Source: Bacteroidota bacterium (GTDB taxonomy: Bacteria > Bacteroidota > Bacteroidia > 2-12-FULL-35-15). Taken from it: 64,000 nt of DNA. The DNA lies in assembly GCA_025963775.1 (NCBI GenBank), contig JAOQAD010000037.1, positions 127,638 to 191,637 of the forward strand, given 5' to 3'. The notes beneath the pieces are model-generated. The model saw only the letters and a list, made by a program, of their open reading frames with translations. It did not search any database and was not told the DNA's origin. Each line of letters begins with the position of its first letter. Position 1 is the stretch's first letter. A program made the translations under genes and the position numbers. Below are positions 29,601 through 38,579 of this stretch, piece after piece.

Positions 29601-31467
29601 ACGAAGTGGTTGTATTTGCAATTGCCACCCAGTTGATCCCGCCATCGATGGAATATTCCCAGCGAATGATGTTCCCGGTATGCCCGGCAAGGTTCAGTGT
29701 ACCGGTATTATTCCCATAGCATACATTGGTGCTGGCCGTAACCGAACCGCCTACAGTAGGCGATGTAACGGTGATGGTATCGATGGAAGAAGGTGCAGAA
29801 GGACAAACCCCGCTTGCTACATTGGCCCTGTAATAGGTTGTTGCTGCAAGATTCAGGTAATTCTGTGTGGTGGTCGTATTTGCAATGCTTGTCCAGGTGA
29901 TCCCGTCAGGAGATGATTCCCAGTTCACTACCGAGCCGGTGTGCCCGCCCAGGGTAATGGTCCCGCCATTTGCACCGCTGCAGACCGTATCATTCATCGC
30001 GGTGGTACCGCCAACAGAAACAGGATTCACAGTGATGGTTGCGATTGCTGAATTAGCGGAAGCACAGGTTCCGTTCTGAACATTCACGCGGTATTTGGTG
30101 GTGGTGGTTAAGTTGAAATAGCTTAATGTATCGGCAGGATTCGGAATGTTGGTCCAGGTGATCCCGCCATCTGTTGACGATTCCCAGTACTGAACAGTTC
30201 CGGTATACCCGGTGAGGGTCATTAAAGAGGTATTGCTTCCGCTGCAGACCGTTGCGCTGGAAGAGATCGTTCCGCCGACTGACAATGGCCTTACAACAAT
30301 TGAATCGATTGTTGAATAAAGTGCTCCACAGCTTCCGCTTTTTACCAATGCCCTGTAATAGCGGGTAGCTGCTAAATTGGTGTATGTCTGTGAAGTGGTG
30401 GTGTTGACAATGTTGCTCCAGGTTACGCCGCCATCGGTGGAGAATTCCCAGCGTGTAATGGCACCTGTCTGTCCTCCCAACGTAAGAGAACCGCTATTAA
30501 CGCCGCTGCACACTGTTGTTCCACCGCTCACTGTTCCGCCCACTGTTGGAGGGCTTACGGTGATGATGGCTGCCGATGAGAACACCGCAGCACAGGAACC
30601 GCTTTGAACCTGCACCCTGTAGCGGGTGGTGGTCACTAAGTTCAGATAAGCTTGAGAAGCTGTTGTATTTACAATGTCTGTCCAGGTTACGCCACCATCG
30701 GTGGAGAACTGCCATTTAAGAATGTTACCGGTACGTCCTGCAGAGGTCATTGTTGCGCCGTTGGAACCGCTGCAGACAGTTGCTGTACCTGAAACCGTAC
30801 CTCCCACGGAAACCGGGTCGATCGTCATGGTAGCAATGGTGGATGTTGCAGAGGCGCATGTTCCGTTCTGAACCTGTGCCCTGTATTTGGTCTGTACCGT
30901 TAAATTGCTGTAGCTCTGGCTGGTGGTGGTGTTCGAGATGCTGATCCATGTGGTACCGCCATCCACTGAGTATTCCCAGTTTTGGACAGAGCCGGTATGC
31001 CCGCTTAATGTTAATGTGCCCGCATTGGCCCCGTTACATACATTGGTACCTCCGCTTACTGTTCCGCCAACGGAAGGGGCTGTGGAAGTAACCGTATAGC
31101 CCGTTACGGCATTGTTGGTATTATTAATGTCTCCGGCAAGCGTGGAATAAGCCGTAAACGTATAGGTTCCTGCAAGAGAAAGATTTGCAGGGCTTACAAA
31201 CGTATACGATACGGTTGTATTCGGAGCGAAGGAAACAAAGCTTACCGCATCCGTCACCGGCGCTCCTGCATTCACCGTGTAGGAAAGATTGAAGGGAGTC
31301 CCGCTGAGATCGGTAAGCCCGACGTTCTTAACTGAAATGGTAACGCTCGAAGTTGCGCTTAGCGAACAACCTGAAACGGGGGCCGTAATAGCGATAACGC
31401 TAACGTCCTGGGCCAGTGCAATTTTACCAATAAGAAGAAGGGAAAAAAGCGTAAGAATTTTTCTCAT
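26650..31467 (-). CDS. Giant repeat surface protein with gliding-motility-associated (type B) C-terminal domain
   Basis: Start set to MRKILTLFSLLLIGKIALAQ (31467); 13 repeats of about 85-90 aa (xVGGT...TVC.G...G.TG.I..WE.STDGG..W..I.NTT...Y.NL...T.YR..V.SG.C); PKD-like WDFGDGNNSLSVSPTHNY; C-terminal NLMTPNDDGYNDRFIIRNLENYPNTKLTIVNREGQVVYKSDAYDNNWDG. Confidence 0.92.
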   Translation of the reverse strand: MRKILTLFSLLLIGKIALAQDVSVIAITAPVSGCSLSATSSVTISVKNVGLTDLSGTPFNLSYTVNAGAPVTDAVSFVSFAPNTTVSYTFVSPANLSLAGTYTFTAYSTLAGDINNTNNAVTGYTVTSTAPSVGGTVSGGTNVCNGANAGTLTLSGHTGSVQNWEYSVDGGTTWISISNTTTSQSYSNLTVQTKYRAQVQNGTCASATSTIATMTIDPVSVGGTVSGTATVCSGSNGATMTSAGRTGNILKWQFSTDGGVTWTDIVNTTASQAYLNLVTTTRYRVQVQSGSCAAVFSSAAIITVSPPTVGGTVSGGTTVCSGVNSGSLTLGGQTGAITRWEFSTDGGVTWSNIVNTTTSQTYTNLAATRYYRALVKSGSCGALYSTIDSIVVRPLSVGGTISSSATVCSGSNTSLMTLTGYTGTVQYWESSTDGGITWTNIPNPADTLSYFNLTTTTKYRVNVQNGTCASANSAIATITVNPVSVGGTTAMNDTVCSGANGGTITLGGHTGSVVNWESSPDGITWTSIANTTTTQNYLNLAATTYYRANVASGVCPSAPSSIDTITVTSPTVGGSVTASTNVCYGNNTGTLNLAGHTGNIIRWEYSIDGGINWVAIANTTTSYIYTNVTLTTQFRAVVQNGACPSVNSSAAILTVDPVSVGGTINGSTTACGGSNSGTLDLIGYVGTIQNWESSTDGGATWTSIANTTATENYLNIVTTTIYRVIVQSGVCSQDTSATATISVDPPTVGGTLTMDDTVCASSNLGTLTLSGQTGTIQHWESSTDGGITWITLANTTASQVYTNLAMTTSYRVLVKSGVCNPSTSNIVTITVDPVADGGMLNGTTTVCDTINSGTLTLTGSVGTIQNWESSTDGGLTWSMIANTTTSQSYTNLTDTTWYRVIVSSGLCGNDTSSVATIYINPATVGGMVASSDTVCISGNNGVLHLTGYTGMITGWEASTDGGFNWTPVSNTTDSLTYNNLGITTIYHAIVKSGICNADTSMRATITVNPIAVGGTLNGTTTVCDTINTGTLTLSGSVGAIQNWESSTDGGATWSMIANTTTSLTYTNLPDTTWYRVIVMSGVCGSDTSSTAVIYVNPATVAGTLAMDDTVCSGTNNGVLHLTGYTGMIQGWELSVDGGFNWTPVSNTTDSITYNNLTVITMYHVIVKSGICNAMTSNAVTITVNPMSAGGSISGAMPGCEGANGGTLALSGYTGAVQSWESSIDGGLTWSSIANTTATQSYSNLTDTTWYRVIVMSGVCSADTSSTATVLVYPKPMAMASADTVCFGSMTTFTNTSTITSGFIQFNQWDFGDGNNSLSVSPTHNYATAGTFNASLLTTSNMGCLDTANVTVIVNAVPSNVITASGPLTFCSGDSVVLSAVTGTYSYMWSTSDTTQSITVTTSGTFVVIVTDTVNGCSSNNMETTTVLPAPVVYAGADTTISLGSSMTLNGMGVGVVSWTWFPNTGLNSVSVPNPTATPLVTTTYELVGTDLNGCTDKDSVTITVLVDFNITISNLMTPNDDGYNDRFIIRNLENYPNTKLTIVNREGQVVYKSDAYDNNWDGRLQSGKDSYGKAVTDGTYYYFIQMEGSDKIYKGAITVIREGDK

Positions 31468-31577
31468 AAAATAGAATTTAGTTTGAGTACCGTGGTTCTG
31501 TGAAAACACACGGCACGTTCTACGAATAATTATAAAATAGGTTACGAATATATAAATTTAACTGTCAAATCGATTTT

Positions 31578-32288
31578 TTAAGGAGTGCTCATGGACAGCG
31601 GAATGATCTTCCCATTCATGAACTGATGCGCCTTTAAAGCAAAATCGGCAATGAACTGTGCCATCTGCACCGCTGATACCGGCGCTTTGTAGCCCGGAAA
31701 GGCTTCACTGAGCATTTCGGTCTGCGCCGCACCCAGCGCGAGGCAGTTAAAGGCAATATTGCTTTCCCTGAACTCTTCCGCAAGGCATTCGGTAAGGCAT
31801 GCAAGCGCTGCTTTGGACGAGCTGTAAGCTGAAAGGCCAGCAAATTTCGCACTGCCCTGGAATCCGCCCATGCTGCTGATGTTAACGATGTGGGAACGCT
31901 GCTCCGGGTTCATTACCGGCAACACTTTCTGAATAAGGGCCGCCACGGCAAACACATTGACATTGTACACGTATTCAAAATCGGCAGCAGTAAGCTCCGT
32001 AAACGGCTTGTTGACAATGGCACCGGCATTGTTGATGAGTACATCCACGAAAGGAACATGAGAGCGGACCTGGCCCGACAGCTTATCCATTTCCTGCACA
32101 TTGCTAAGATCACAAGGCAGCGCGATCACTTTTGAAAGCGGGTTGGCAGCTTCGCATTCCTTCTGCAGCCGCTCCAGCTTTTCTGCATTCCGGGCAATGG
32201 CAATGACCTTGTTTTCGCCGGAAGCCGCAAACAGCTTCACCAGCTCATACCCGATGCCCCTGCTTGCCCCTGTTACAATAATATTCAT
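31578..32288 (-). CDS. SDR family NAD(P)-dependent oxidoreductase
   Basis: 236 aa; VTGASRGIGYELVKLF, VLINNAGAIVNKPF, YSSSKAALACLTECLAEE. Confidence 0.93.
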   Translation of the reverse strand: MNIIVTGASRGIGYELVKLFAASGENKVIAIARNAEKLERLQKECEAANPLSKVIALPCDLSNVQEMDKLSGQVRSHVPFVDVLINNAGAIVNKPFTELTAADFEYVYNVNVFAVAALIQKVLPVMNPEQRSHIVNISSMGGFQGSAKFAGLSAYSSSKAALACLTECLAEEFRESNIAFNCLALGAAQTEMLSEAFPGYKAPVSAVQMAQFIADFALKAHQFMNGKIIPLSMSTP

Positions 32289-32348
32289 CTTTCATTATTC
32301 GTTTAGTCTGACCAAAGAAAGGGAATTTTTTGTTAATTTTACAAAGCA

Positions 32349-32900
32349 ATGCGCGCAAAATCGTTTCCAATAGCAATACTGGCTGTTATTCTCAGCTGCA
32401 CAACCTTCGCCGGAAAGGCACAGGACAGCACCATGCTGCGGAAACACCCGCCTAAAGAACGGATCATCGACAAGCTTTTCACAGGCGGGAACCTGGGTGC
32501 GCAATTCGGGACAGTGACCTTCATTGATGTTTCGCCACTGCTTGGCTATAAAGTCACTGATAAGATCGGGGTAGGCATTGGCGCCACTTACCAGTATTAT
32601 CATTACCACGATAAGTTTTACGATTTTGAAACGAATGTATACGGCGGCCGTGTATTCGGAAGGTATCTTTTTACGGATTATCTTTTCGGGCATGTGGAAT
32701 ATGAATACCTGAACCTGGAGACTTTTGATTTCAAAAGGAGAAGAGTGGATGTGGAAAGCCTGCTGGCCGGTGGCGGGTACATACAGAGAGTAAGTGATAA
32801 TGTCTCTATTGTTGCGATGCTGCTGTACAATTTCACCGAATCGGTGTATACGCCTTATTCTAACCCGATCATTCGTGTGGGTGTGAATGTTGGGTTTTAG
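32349..32900 (+). CDS. Hypothetical outer-membrane beta-barrel protein
   Basis: 183 aa with signal peptide; alternating aromatic/Tyr beta strands (YGGRVFGRYLFTDYLFGHVEYEYL), terminal RVGVNVGF. Confidence 0.6.
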   Translation: MRAKSFPIAILAVILSCTTFAGKAQDSTMLRKHPPKERIIDKLFTGGNLGAQFGTVTFIDVSPLLGYKVTDKIGVGIGATYQYYHYHDKFYDFETNVYGGRVFGRYLFTDYLFGHVEYEYLNLETFDFKRRRVDVESLLAGGGYIQRVSDNVSIVAMLLYNFTESVYTPYSNPIIRVGVNVGF

Positions 32901-32923
32901 GATTCCTTACATTTCAAGTTACA

Positions 32924-33005
32924 AATGGTACGCGGATTTCCACGGATTATTATGCTTAAAAATTATGATCGTCTTCGACGGTTATGATTTAGTATGATTG
33001 ACGTA
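32924..33005. repeat. Dispersed ~82-bp repeat, copy A
   Basis: AATGGTACGCGGATTTCCACGG...AATTATGATCGTCTTCGACGGTTATGATTTAGTATGATTGACGTA; copy B at 38412-38492. Confidence 0.7.
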
Positions 33006-33026
33006 CAAACATACCTGTAATGTTCA

Positions 33027-33130
33027 GTCATCCCGTGCTCCGACACGGGCTCTCTCTATAATTATAAAGGGAAGGGAATTCTGCCAGCATTAACATTGCG
33101 TAGAGATGCCGTGTCGCGGCACGGCATGAC
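33027..33130. repeat. Imperfect 29-bp inverted repeat pair (GTCATcCCGTGc..CACGG family)
   Basis: GTCATCCCGTGCTCCGACACGGGCTCTCT (33027-33055) vs AGAGATGCCGTGTCGCGGCACGGCATGAC (33102-33130). Confidence 0.75.
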
Positions 33131-33153
33131 AATATTATACGTTAGCATTTAAT

Positions 33154-34689
33154 TTATCTAAACAAAGGCAGCGCCTGCTGCTGCATATCGGAGTTAAAGC
33201 TGCCGATGGCAAGCATTCTCCAGCGTTTGGCGGCTTCTGCATTCAGCAGGTCGAGGACAGGATACTCATCTTTTAATACAACAGCATCGTCAAGGTCGAT
33301 CTTATTTTCAGGAATAAAACCGGCATTGGGCTTCACTTTTTCAAGAGAAGCATAAAAGAGCAGGTTACGCTGGTTGGGGTCGGGATCGGTTGGCAACACT
33401 TCCACCTTAAAGCCGGAAGCTTTGAAGGTCTTATAAATGGAGCGCATTGACTTCCCCATTGTTCCTTCGATGTAGCCAAGGCTGTTCACGAAAACAGTGC
33501 CGCCGGGATTTAACAGCTTTTTTGTTTCCTCCAATGATTCCGTAGTGAACACATGGTTAGGAACATCCTCTCCCCTGAACATATCAAAGATGATGAGGTC
33601 GTATTTTTTATCGCAGGTTTTGATGTAATGCCTTGCGTCATCCACCGACACCTGCACATGCTCATCGAGGTAAAAATATTTTTTCGCCACTTGCGCGATC
33701 CGCCTGTCGAGCTCGCATACATCCACCGAAAAGCCTTTCTCCGTAAGGCGCTTGGCAATGCTGCCCCCACCTAATCCAAGCAGCAATATCTTCGAGTCTT
33801 TGGGAAGTGAATCGCTGAAATCGGAAATGCGGTACACGTAGGTGAAGTATTTTTCTTCCTTCCTGTTCTCATCGGCAAGCGAATCATACATGGTTTGCGA
33901 AATGCGGTTCACAAAAAGCCAGCGGCTGTGCCCGTCCACTTTTTTCTGCCGGTCGTAATGCGGGTAATCCAGCACCATGAGCTGCCCGAGCAGCCCTTCT
34001 GCGCTGTACACCACTTTGATATTGGAAGGTGTGGAATTAAAAGATGCCGCCGAAAAAGCCCATGCACAGAGCAAAAAAAAACCAAGCGCCTTGCCGATCT
34101 GCTTTTGCCGGAAGAGCACAACCAGCGGGATCAGGCCGAGGATAATCCCGGTATAAATGGAAGGCATGGTCAGGCCGAATTCGGGGATCACATAAAAGCC
34201 GAAGCTGAAGGTGGCAATGATGCCGCCTACCGTGGAGATCGCGTAAATGGCACCCGCCGCCCTGCCCGACTGCTCAATATCGGTTGTGATGGCGCGGATG
34301 ATCAAAGGAGAAACCATGCCCATCATGAACACAGGTGGAAATAAAATAAAGCTGGCGGAGATGATCACAGAAGGAATAAGGCTGTGCATCCCGACCATCC
34401 ATAAAATGAATTTGGAAGAGAAAGGCATCAGCATGGTAAATACTGCCGCAGCCAGTAATACGTAGAATAATGTGAAGGGATTTTTACTCCTGTAGGAAAG
34501 AATGCCTCCTGCAAAGTAGCCGACAGCAAGCCCACCGAGCGTGATCGCGAGCACGCTTGCCCATACATACAGCGAGGATCCGAAATAAGGCGCAAGCATT
34601 TTTGCGCCCATCAGCTCGGCTGCCATTACGGAGCCGCCTTCGATAAAGGAAAGTAGAAAATAGATCTTTTTGTTGCTGAAGAATTGCAT
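33154..34689 (-). CDS. Fused multi-TM (MFS-like) / spermidine synthase-like (PABS) protein
   Basis: 511 aa; N-terminal TMs; KILLLGLGGGSIAKRLTEKGFSVDVCELDRRIAQVAKKYF, VSVDDARHYIKTCDKKYDLIIFDMF. Confidence 0.88.
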   Translation of the reverse strand: MQFFSNKKIYFLLSFIEGGSVMAAELMGAKMLAPYFGSSLYVWASVLAITLGGLAVGYFAGGILSYRSKNPFTLFYVLLAAAVFTMLMPFSSKFILWMVGMHSLIPSVIISASFILFPPVFMMGMVSPLIIRAITTDIEQSGRAAGAIYAISTVGGIIATFSFGFYVIPEFGLTMPSIYTGIILGLIPLVVLFRQKQIGKALGFFLLCAWAFSAASFNSTPSNIKVVYSAEGLLGQLMVLDYPHYDRQKKVDGHSRWLFVNRISQTMYDSLADENRKEEKYFTYVYRISDFSDSLPKDSKILLLGLGGGSIAKRLTEKGFSVDVCELDRRIAQVAKKYFYLDEHVQVSVDDARHYIKTCDKKYDLIIFDMFRGEDVPNHVFTTESLEETKKLLNPGGTVFVNSLGYIEGTMGKSMRSIYKTFKASGFKVEVLPTDPDPNQRNLLFYASLEKVKPNAGFIPENKIDLDDAVVLKDEYPVLDLLNAEAAKRWRMLAIGSFNSDMQQQALPLFR

Positions 34690-34734
34690 CGCTTGCCTTG
34701 AGCGGATAAAGATAGAAAAAAATTGATGCCCGCT

Positions 34735-35313
34735 TTATTCGTCGAAAGGCTCCGTTGAAAAAATGATGGTGATGATGCCGGTTGCATCGCGCTTTGTACG
34801 TACAGGACGGATCACGGTCTGTCCCTTGTACCTGTCGACTTTGGTATCCACATCGTAGGCCGGGTACCATTCTTTTACCTGGTTCAGTGCATTGAAGCAG
34901 TTCAGGTGCAGTCCGCTCATTTCCTTTACCTGCACAGCATCGTAGAGCATCCGCTTCCCGTTGGACATGGAATAGGTGACGTCCTGGATGCGCACTTTTC
35001 CCTTTTTCGAAATGCTCACTTCCATGTACACCGTATCCGAATTTTTTCCCCGCAGGTCGATCTTTGTATTCTTAAAATAATCCCAGAAAAACCTGGTGTA
35101 GTTGAAAGGGAAAGCATGTCCCGGCACTACGGGATAAGGCTGAAAACGGTTAGGCCCGCTGATGCTGTAATCAGCTTTTGCCTTGATGTACACAGGGCCA
35201 TCCTTGTGCTTCACGATCTTAATCGTTCCCTGCCGCGGAACGGTATCCGACTGTGCAAAAGCAAGTGCGGAGAACAGGAAAAGAAGAAAACTATAAAAAT
35301 ATTTCACACTCAT
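34735..35313 (-). CDS. Hypothetical secreted protein, weakly TonB-C-like
   Basis: 192 aa with signal peptide; DTVYMEVSISKKGKVRIQDVTYS...MSGLHLNCFNALNQVKEWYPAYDVD resembles energy-transducer TonB C-domains. Confidence 0.55.
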   Translation of the reverse strand: MSVKYFYSFLLFLFSALAFAQSDTVPRQGTIKIVKHKDGPVYIKAKADYSISGPNRFQPYPVVPGHAFPFNYTRFFWDYFKNTKIDLRGKNSDTVYMEVSISKKGKVRIQDVTYSMSNGKRMLYDAVQVKEMSGLHLNCFNALNQVKEWYPAYDVDTKVDRYKGQTVIRPVRTKRDATGIITIIFSTEPFDE

Positions 35314-35389
35314 AATCGCTGATTAAGAAAACAAAAGAACGCATCGGGGGTGGTCCCTCTGCGTTCTCTGCGGTTCTGCGTAAACCCCA

Positions 35390-37132
35390 TCACAAATTAA
35401 AAAAAGCTTTCATTTCATCTACGGTTTTGAATTGCTGCTCCACCCTGCTCATTGCAACATTCTGTGTGCCGCCTTTAAGCGCATCAAATTGTTCCGGCTT
35501 CAGGTAGTACAGTACGCCATTCTCAACAGTCCAGAGCATGTTGGTGGAATTCGGATCAAAGGAAAATGTGGTCACCGGATTTTTTTCGAATGTGAATAAG
35601 CCATTCTTATGCCTGTCGACAAGATATACTTCATAACACATCAGCTTCGAATTCCTTTCATCGGTAAGCGTTGCATTGCAGGATACACCATGAGGATATG
35701 CAGAAGGATTGTCACAATTATAAACCCCGAAGCTGCTGATGCGGAAGATCCGCATTACCTTGTCCTGCGTTGCCATGCTTGCTACCTGCTGGTCCATTTC
35801 CTTTTTCCATTTTGCTTCCAGCTCTTCCTGCTTCTTTTTCAATGCCGCGATCTTTGCTTCATACTCTTCTTCTATTTTCTTCTCGCTTACTTTCCGCTTA
35901 TCAAGCGCTGCAGTATATTTTTCGAACTTCGCGCTGAAATCCTTCATTGCTGCTTCGTAATTTTTGCCTTCAAAAACAGGATACACCACAAGGTTATTGA
36001 CCTGCTTCGGCCCTTTTTTGAGGCTCAGGAAATAGCTCTCCCCTTTTTTGTTTCCTTCTTTCAGCGTTGCATCTTCCCAAACCATCTTATTCAGCTCCGC
36101 CCACAGGGCATTGCTCATTGCTTCATTCTCAGCACCCAGCTCCCATTGTACATTCTTATAAACGGCAAATTCCGGGAAGTCCGTTAAGTCGAGGTCGAGG
36201 TTGAATGTGTATTTATCCTTGTTCACCCTGTTCGGCTTTTTGGGCTCAGGAGCCGGTTTCGGCAATGCAGCGATCTGTTTGTCCTTTTCAACCTTCACTT
36301 CTTCTTTCTTCAATCCAACCATTTTGTATTCCGGTGTCTGCTCCAGCTTCACGATGTCTTTTTTATCACCGGGATCACTGCCACCATTCCCTTCAATCTC
36401 CTTGTTATACTTACTTTCCACTTTATCTTTTCCTAGACACGACCAATTGTTCTTCAGTGTATCGAGCTTGTAAAGATTGTATTCTGTGCCTTTGTAAGCT
36501 GAGGCCAGCTCTACATTGATCGTTTTCCCGGGAGCCATGTTCACAGGCTTGCCATCCTTATACGCCAGCATTTCCATCATTCCTGCCGATTCGAACTGGT
36601 ATCGCACTCCTGCACTGTCGTAAGTCATCGGGATGCCGCTCACAAAAAAATCGGCTGCATCGTGAAACTCGCGGTAACGCAATTCCACATCGCCTTTTAC
36701 AGGCTTCCCGTTCTCATCCACGAACGCATCTTTCGGAACGTTCAGCTTAGAGCCTGTTTTAAAATCAAGCGCTGCTCCTTTTTCAGCATTTACCTTAAAA
36801 CTTGTGTAAGGAATATCCAGGCCATTGATCGGCGGGGCAATGCAGGGTTTCGCTTCCTCTGCTTTATAGAAAGCGGCGAGGGCAAGGCTGTCGGCATCGC
36901 TTGTTTGCACGCTTTCTGCAACAACCGGCTGCTGCTCTTTTTTATTGAGCACAAGCACGGTGGTAATGATCGCGGCGGTGACAACCACCATGCCGGAAAG
37001 AAACCAGGGCTTCTTCAGCAATGGCCTGGCACCCATACCCGGACTATTTTTCAAAACCGAATCAAAGTTTTTGTGCTGATTGATTTCATCGGCACTGAGC
37101 TTCGGACGGTTAATGTTTACTTTTCGTTTCAT
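35390..37132 (-). CDS. Large single-TM hypothetical protein downstream of a sigma factor
   Basis: 580 aa; cytosolic N-terminus, TM FLSGMVVVTAAIITTVLVL, coiled coil KKIEEEYEAKIAALKKKQEELEAKWKKEMD. Confidence 0.7.
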   Translation of the reverse strand: MKRKVNINRPKLSADEINQHKNFDSVLKNSPGMGARPLLKKPWFLSGMVVVTAAIITTVLVLNKKEQQPVVAESVQTSDADSLALAAFYKAEEAKPCIAPPINGLDIPYTSFKVNAEKGAALDFKTGSKLNVPKDAFVDENGKPVKGDVELRYREFHDAADFFVSGIPMTYDSAGVRYQFESAGMMEMLAYKDGKPVNMAPGKTINVELASAYKGTEYNLYKLDTLKNNWSCLGKDKVESKYNKEIEGNGGSDPGDKKDIVKLEQTPEYKMVGLKKEEVKVEKDKQIAALPKPAPEPKKPNRVNKDKYTFNLDLDLTDFPEFAVYKNVQWELGAENEAMSNALWAELNKMVWEDATLKEGNKKGESYFLSLKKGPKQVNNLVVYPVFEGKNYEAAMKDFSAKFEKYTAALDKRKVSEKKIEEEYEAKIAALKKKQEELEAKWKKEMDQQVASMATQDKVMRIFRISSFGVYNCDNPSAYPHGVSCNATLTDERNSKLMCYEVYLVDRHKNGLFTFEKNPVTTFSFDPNSTNMLWTVENGVLYYLKPEQFDALKGGTQNVAMSRVEQQFKTVDEMKAFFNL

Positions 37133-37292
37133 TTGGTTTATTTCTATTCAATGTTTTTTCTTCTAAATACGAATCTGTACTAATTTACGAATCGGACCGG
37201 CTTCGCGCTTTCTCGACTTCGCTCGAAATGACTACGCACCAGAGCAATCATAAATGGTAACCGTCTACGAACTACAATCTCCCGACTACAAA

Positions 37293-37856
37293 CTATTTGA
37301 TCATCTTTTTCAGCTTATCCAATATCCTGTACGTTTTCACTTTTGCATTGTTTTCAGTAATATCAAGGATCTCTGCTATTTCCTTAAAGGCACGCTTCTC
37401 AAAAAAACGCATCTCGATCAGCTGCAATTCATCTTCAGGAAGCTCTGAAATAATATCCACGATCTTGTCATGATACTCATCGATCTTGCTTTCCTGAATC
37501 TCCTCGATGATGTGGTATACGCTCACCGATTCAATGTTCACGGTCCGCTGCGCCTTTTGTGCCCTGAAGAGGTTATTCACCTCGCTGCTTGCGATCCTGT
37601 AAAGCCATGATGCGAAGGGCACTCCCCTGAACTCGTATTTCGGCAGGTTGCTGATCGCCTTCATAAACGTCTGCTGTGTTGCATCAAATGCCTGCTCCTT
37701 ATCATCCACACGCTGGTATATGAACCTGAAGATCTGCTCATAGTATTTATCATAAAGCGCGGCAAACCTTTCCGGGTTCTTTTTTGCAGCCTCCACCACC
37801 GCCTGTTCGCTGGCGAGATCGGTTTCAGTAGCATGGTATTTTGATGTTTGTAGCAT
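37293..37856 (-). CDS. Sigma-70 family (ECF-type) RNA polymerase sigma factor
   Basis: 187 aa; ERFAALYDKYYEQIFRFIYQRVDDKEQAFDATQQTFMKAI, FASWLYRIASSEVNNLFR, ISELPEDELQLIEMRFFEKRAFKEIAEILDITENNAKVKTYRILDKLKK. Confidence 0.93.
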   Translation of the reverse strand: MLQTSKYHATETDLASEQAVVEAAKKNPERFAALYDKYYEQIFRFIYQRVDDKEQAFDATQQTFMKAISNLPKYEFRGVPFASWLYRIASSEVNNLFRAQKAQRTVNIESVSVYHIIEEIQESKIDEYHDKIVDIISELPEDELQLIEMRFFEKRAFKEIAEILDITENNAKVKTYRILDKLKKMIK

Positions 37857-37911
37857 ATTCTCTTTTACCGTGTTTCGATGATATAACGTAAAGGTCGTAA
37901 AAAGATACAGA

Positions 37912-38334
37912 TTATTTCAGCCGGAATTTTATGGGGATGTTAAATTGTACCCTTACTGTGTTTCCGGACTGCATTCCGGGCTTCCAGCGGGGCATTGTTT
38001 TTACTACCCGGATCGCCTCCTTATCACAGTCAAGGCAGCCGGAAGCCCCACGCAGCAACCTAACATTACTTATACTGCCGTCTGTTTCCACCACAAAAGT
38101 AACAAAAGCCGTTCCCTGCTGCATGGAATCTACAGCCGACTTCGGATACCTTACATTTAACTGTATGAAGGTCATCATTGCCCTTTCTCCGCCCAGAAAT
38201 TCAGGCATTTGCTCAGCAATGGTGTAAATAGGATAGGCTGTAGGCGCTTTTTTAACTCTGATCGTTCCTTTTTTTGTGGTTTGGGCGTAGCTTGTTACTG
38301 ACAGGAGAGCCAGTAAGAGGATCAATGATCTCAT
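37912..38334 (-). CDS. Energy transducer TonB-like protein
   Basis: 140 aa; EQMPEFLGGERAMMTFIQLNVRYPKSAVDSMQQGTAFVTFVVETDGSISNVRLLRGASGCLDCDKEAIRVVKTMPRWKPGMQSGNTVRVQFNIPIKF. Confidence 0.93.
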   Translation of the reverse strand: MRSLILLLALLSVTSYAQTTKKGTIRVKKAPTAYPIYTIAEQMPEFLGGERAMMTFIQLNVRYPKSAVDSMQQGTAFVTFVVETDGSISNVRLLRGASGCLDCDKEAIRVVKTMPRWKPGMQSGNTVRVQFNIPIKFRLK

Positions 38335-38411
38335 TCGGATTGAGTTGTATGATTACGGGGATGATCATTTTACAGTGTTAATGGAAGACTTACGCTTAGC
38401 TATTTGCGTGT

Positions 38412-38492
38412 AATGGTACGCTGATCTTCACAGATTTTTATGATCAAAATTATGATCGCCTGCGACGGTTATGATTACTTATGATTGACGTA
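38412..38492. repeat. Dispersed ~82-bp repeat, copy B
   Basis: AATGGTACGCTGATCTTCACAG...AATTATGATCGCCTGCGACGGTTATGATTACTTATGATTGACGTA; roughly 80-85% identical to copy A by eye. Confidence 0.7.
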
Positions 38493-38579
38493 CTGTATAC
38501 ATTTGATTGTATAACACAAATCCTTTAAAAAGATACAAATGGCAGGGGAATGCATTCCGATAACGATGCAACAGGAGAT

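Noticed and set aside
26927-31474. Numerous plus-strand ORFs (e.g. 26927, 28304, 28796, 29045, 30377, 30674) across the giant repeat gene
   Set aside because: They recur with the repeat period in the antisense frame of the 13-repeat gene, show no known domains and are explained by repeat composition.
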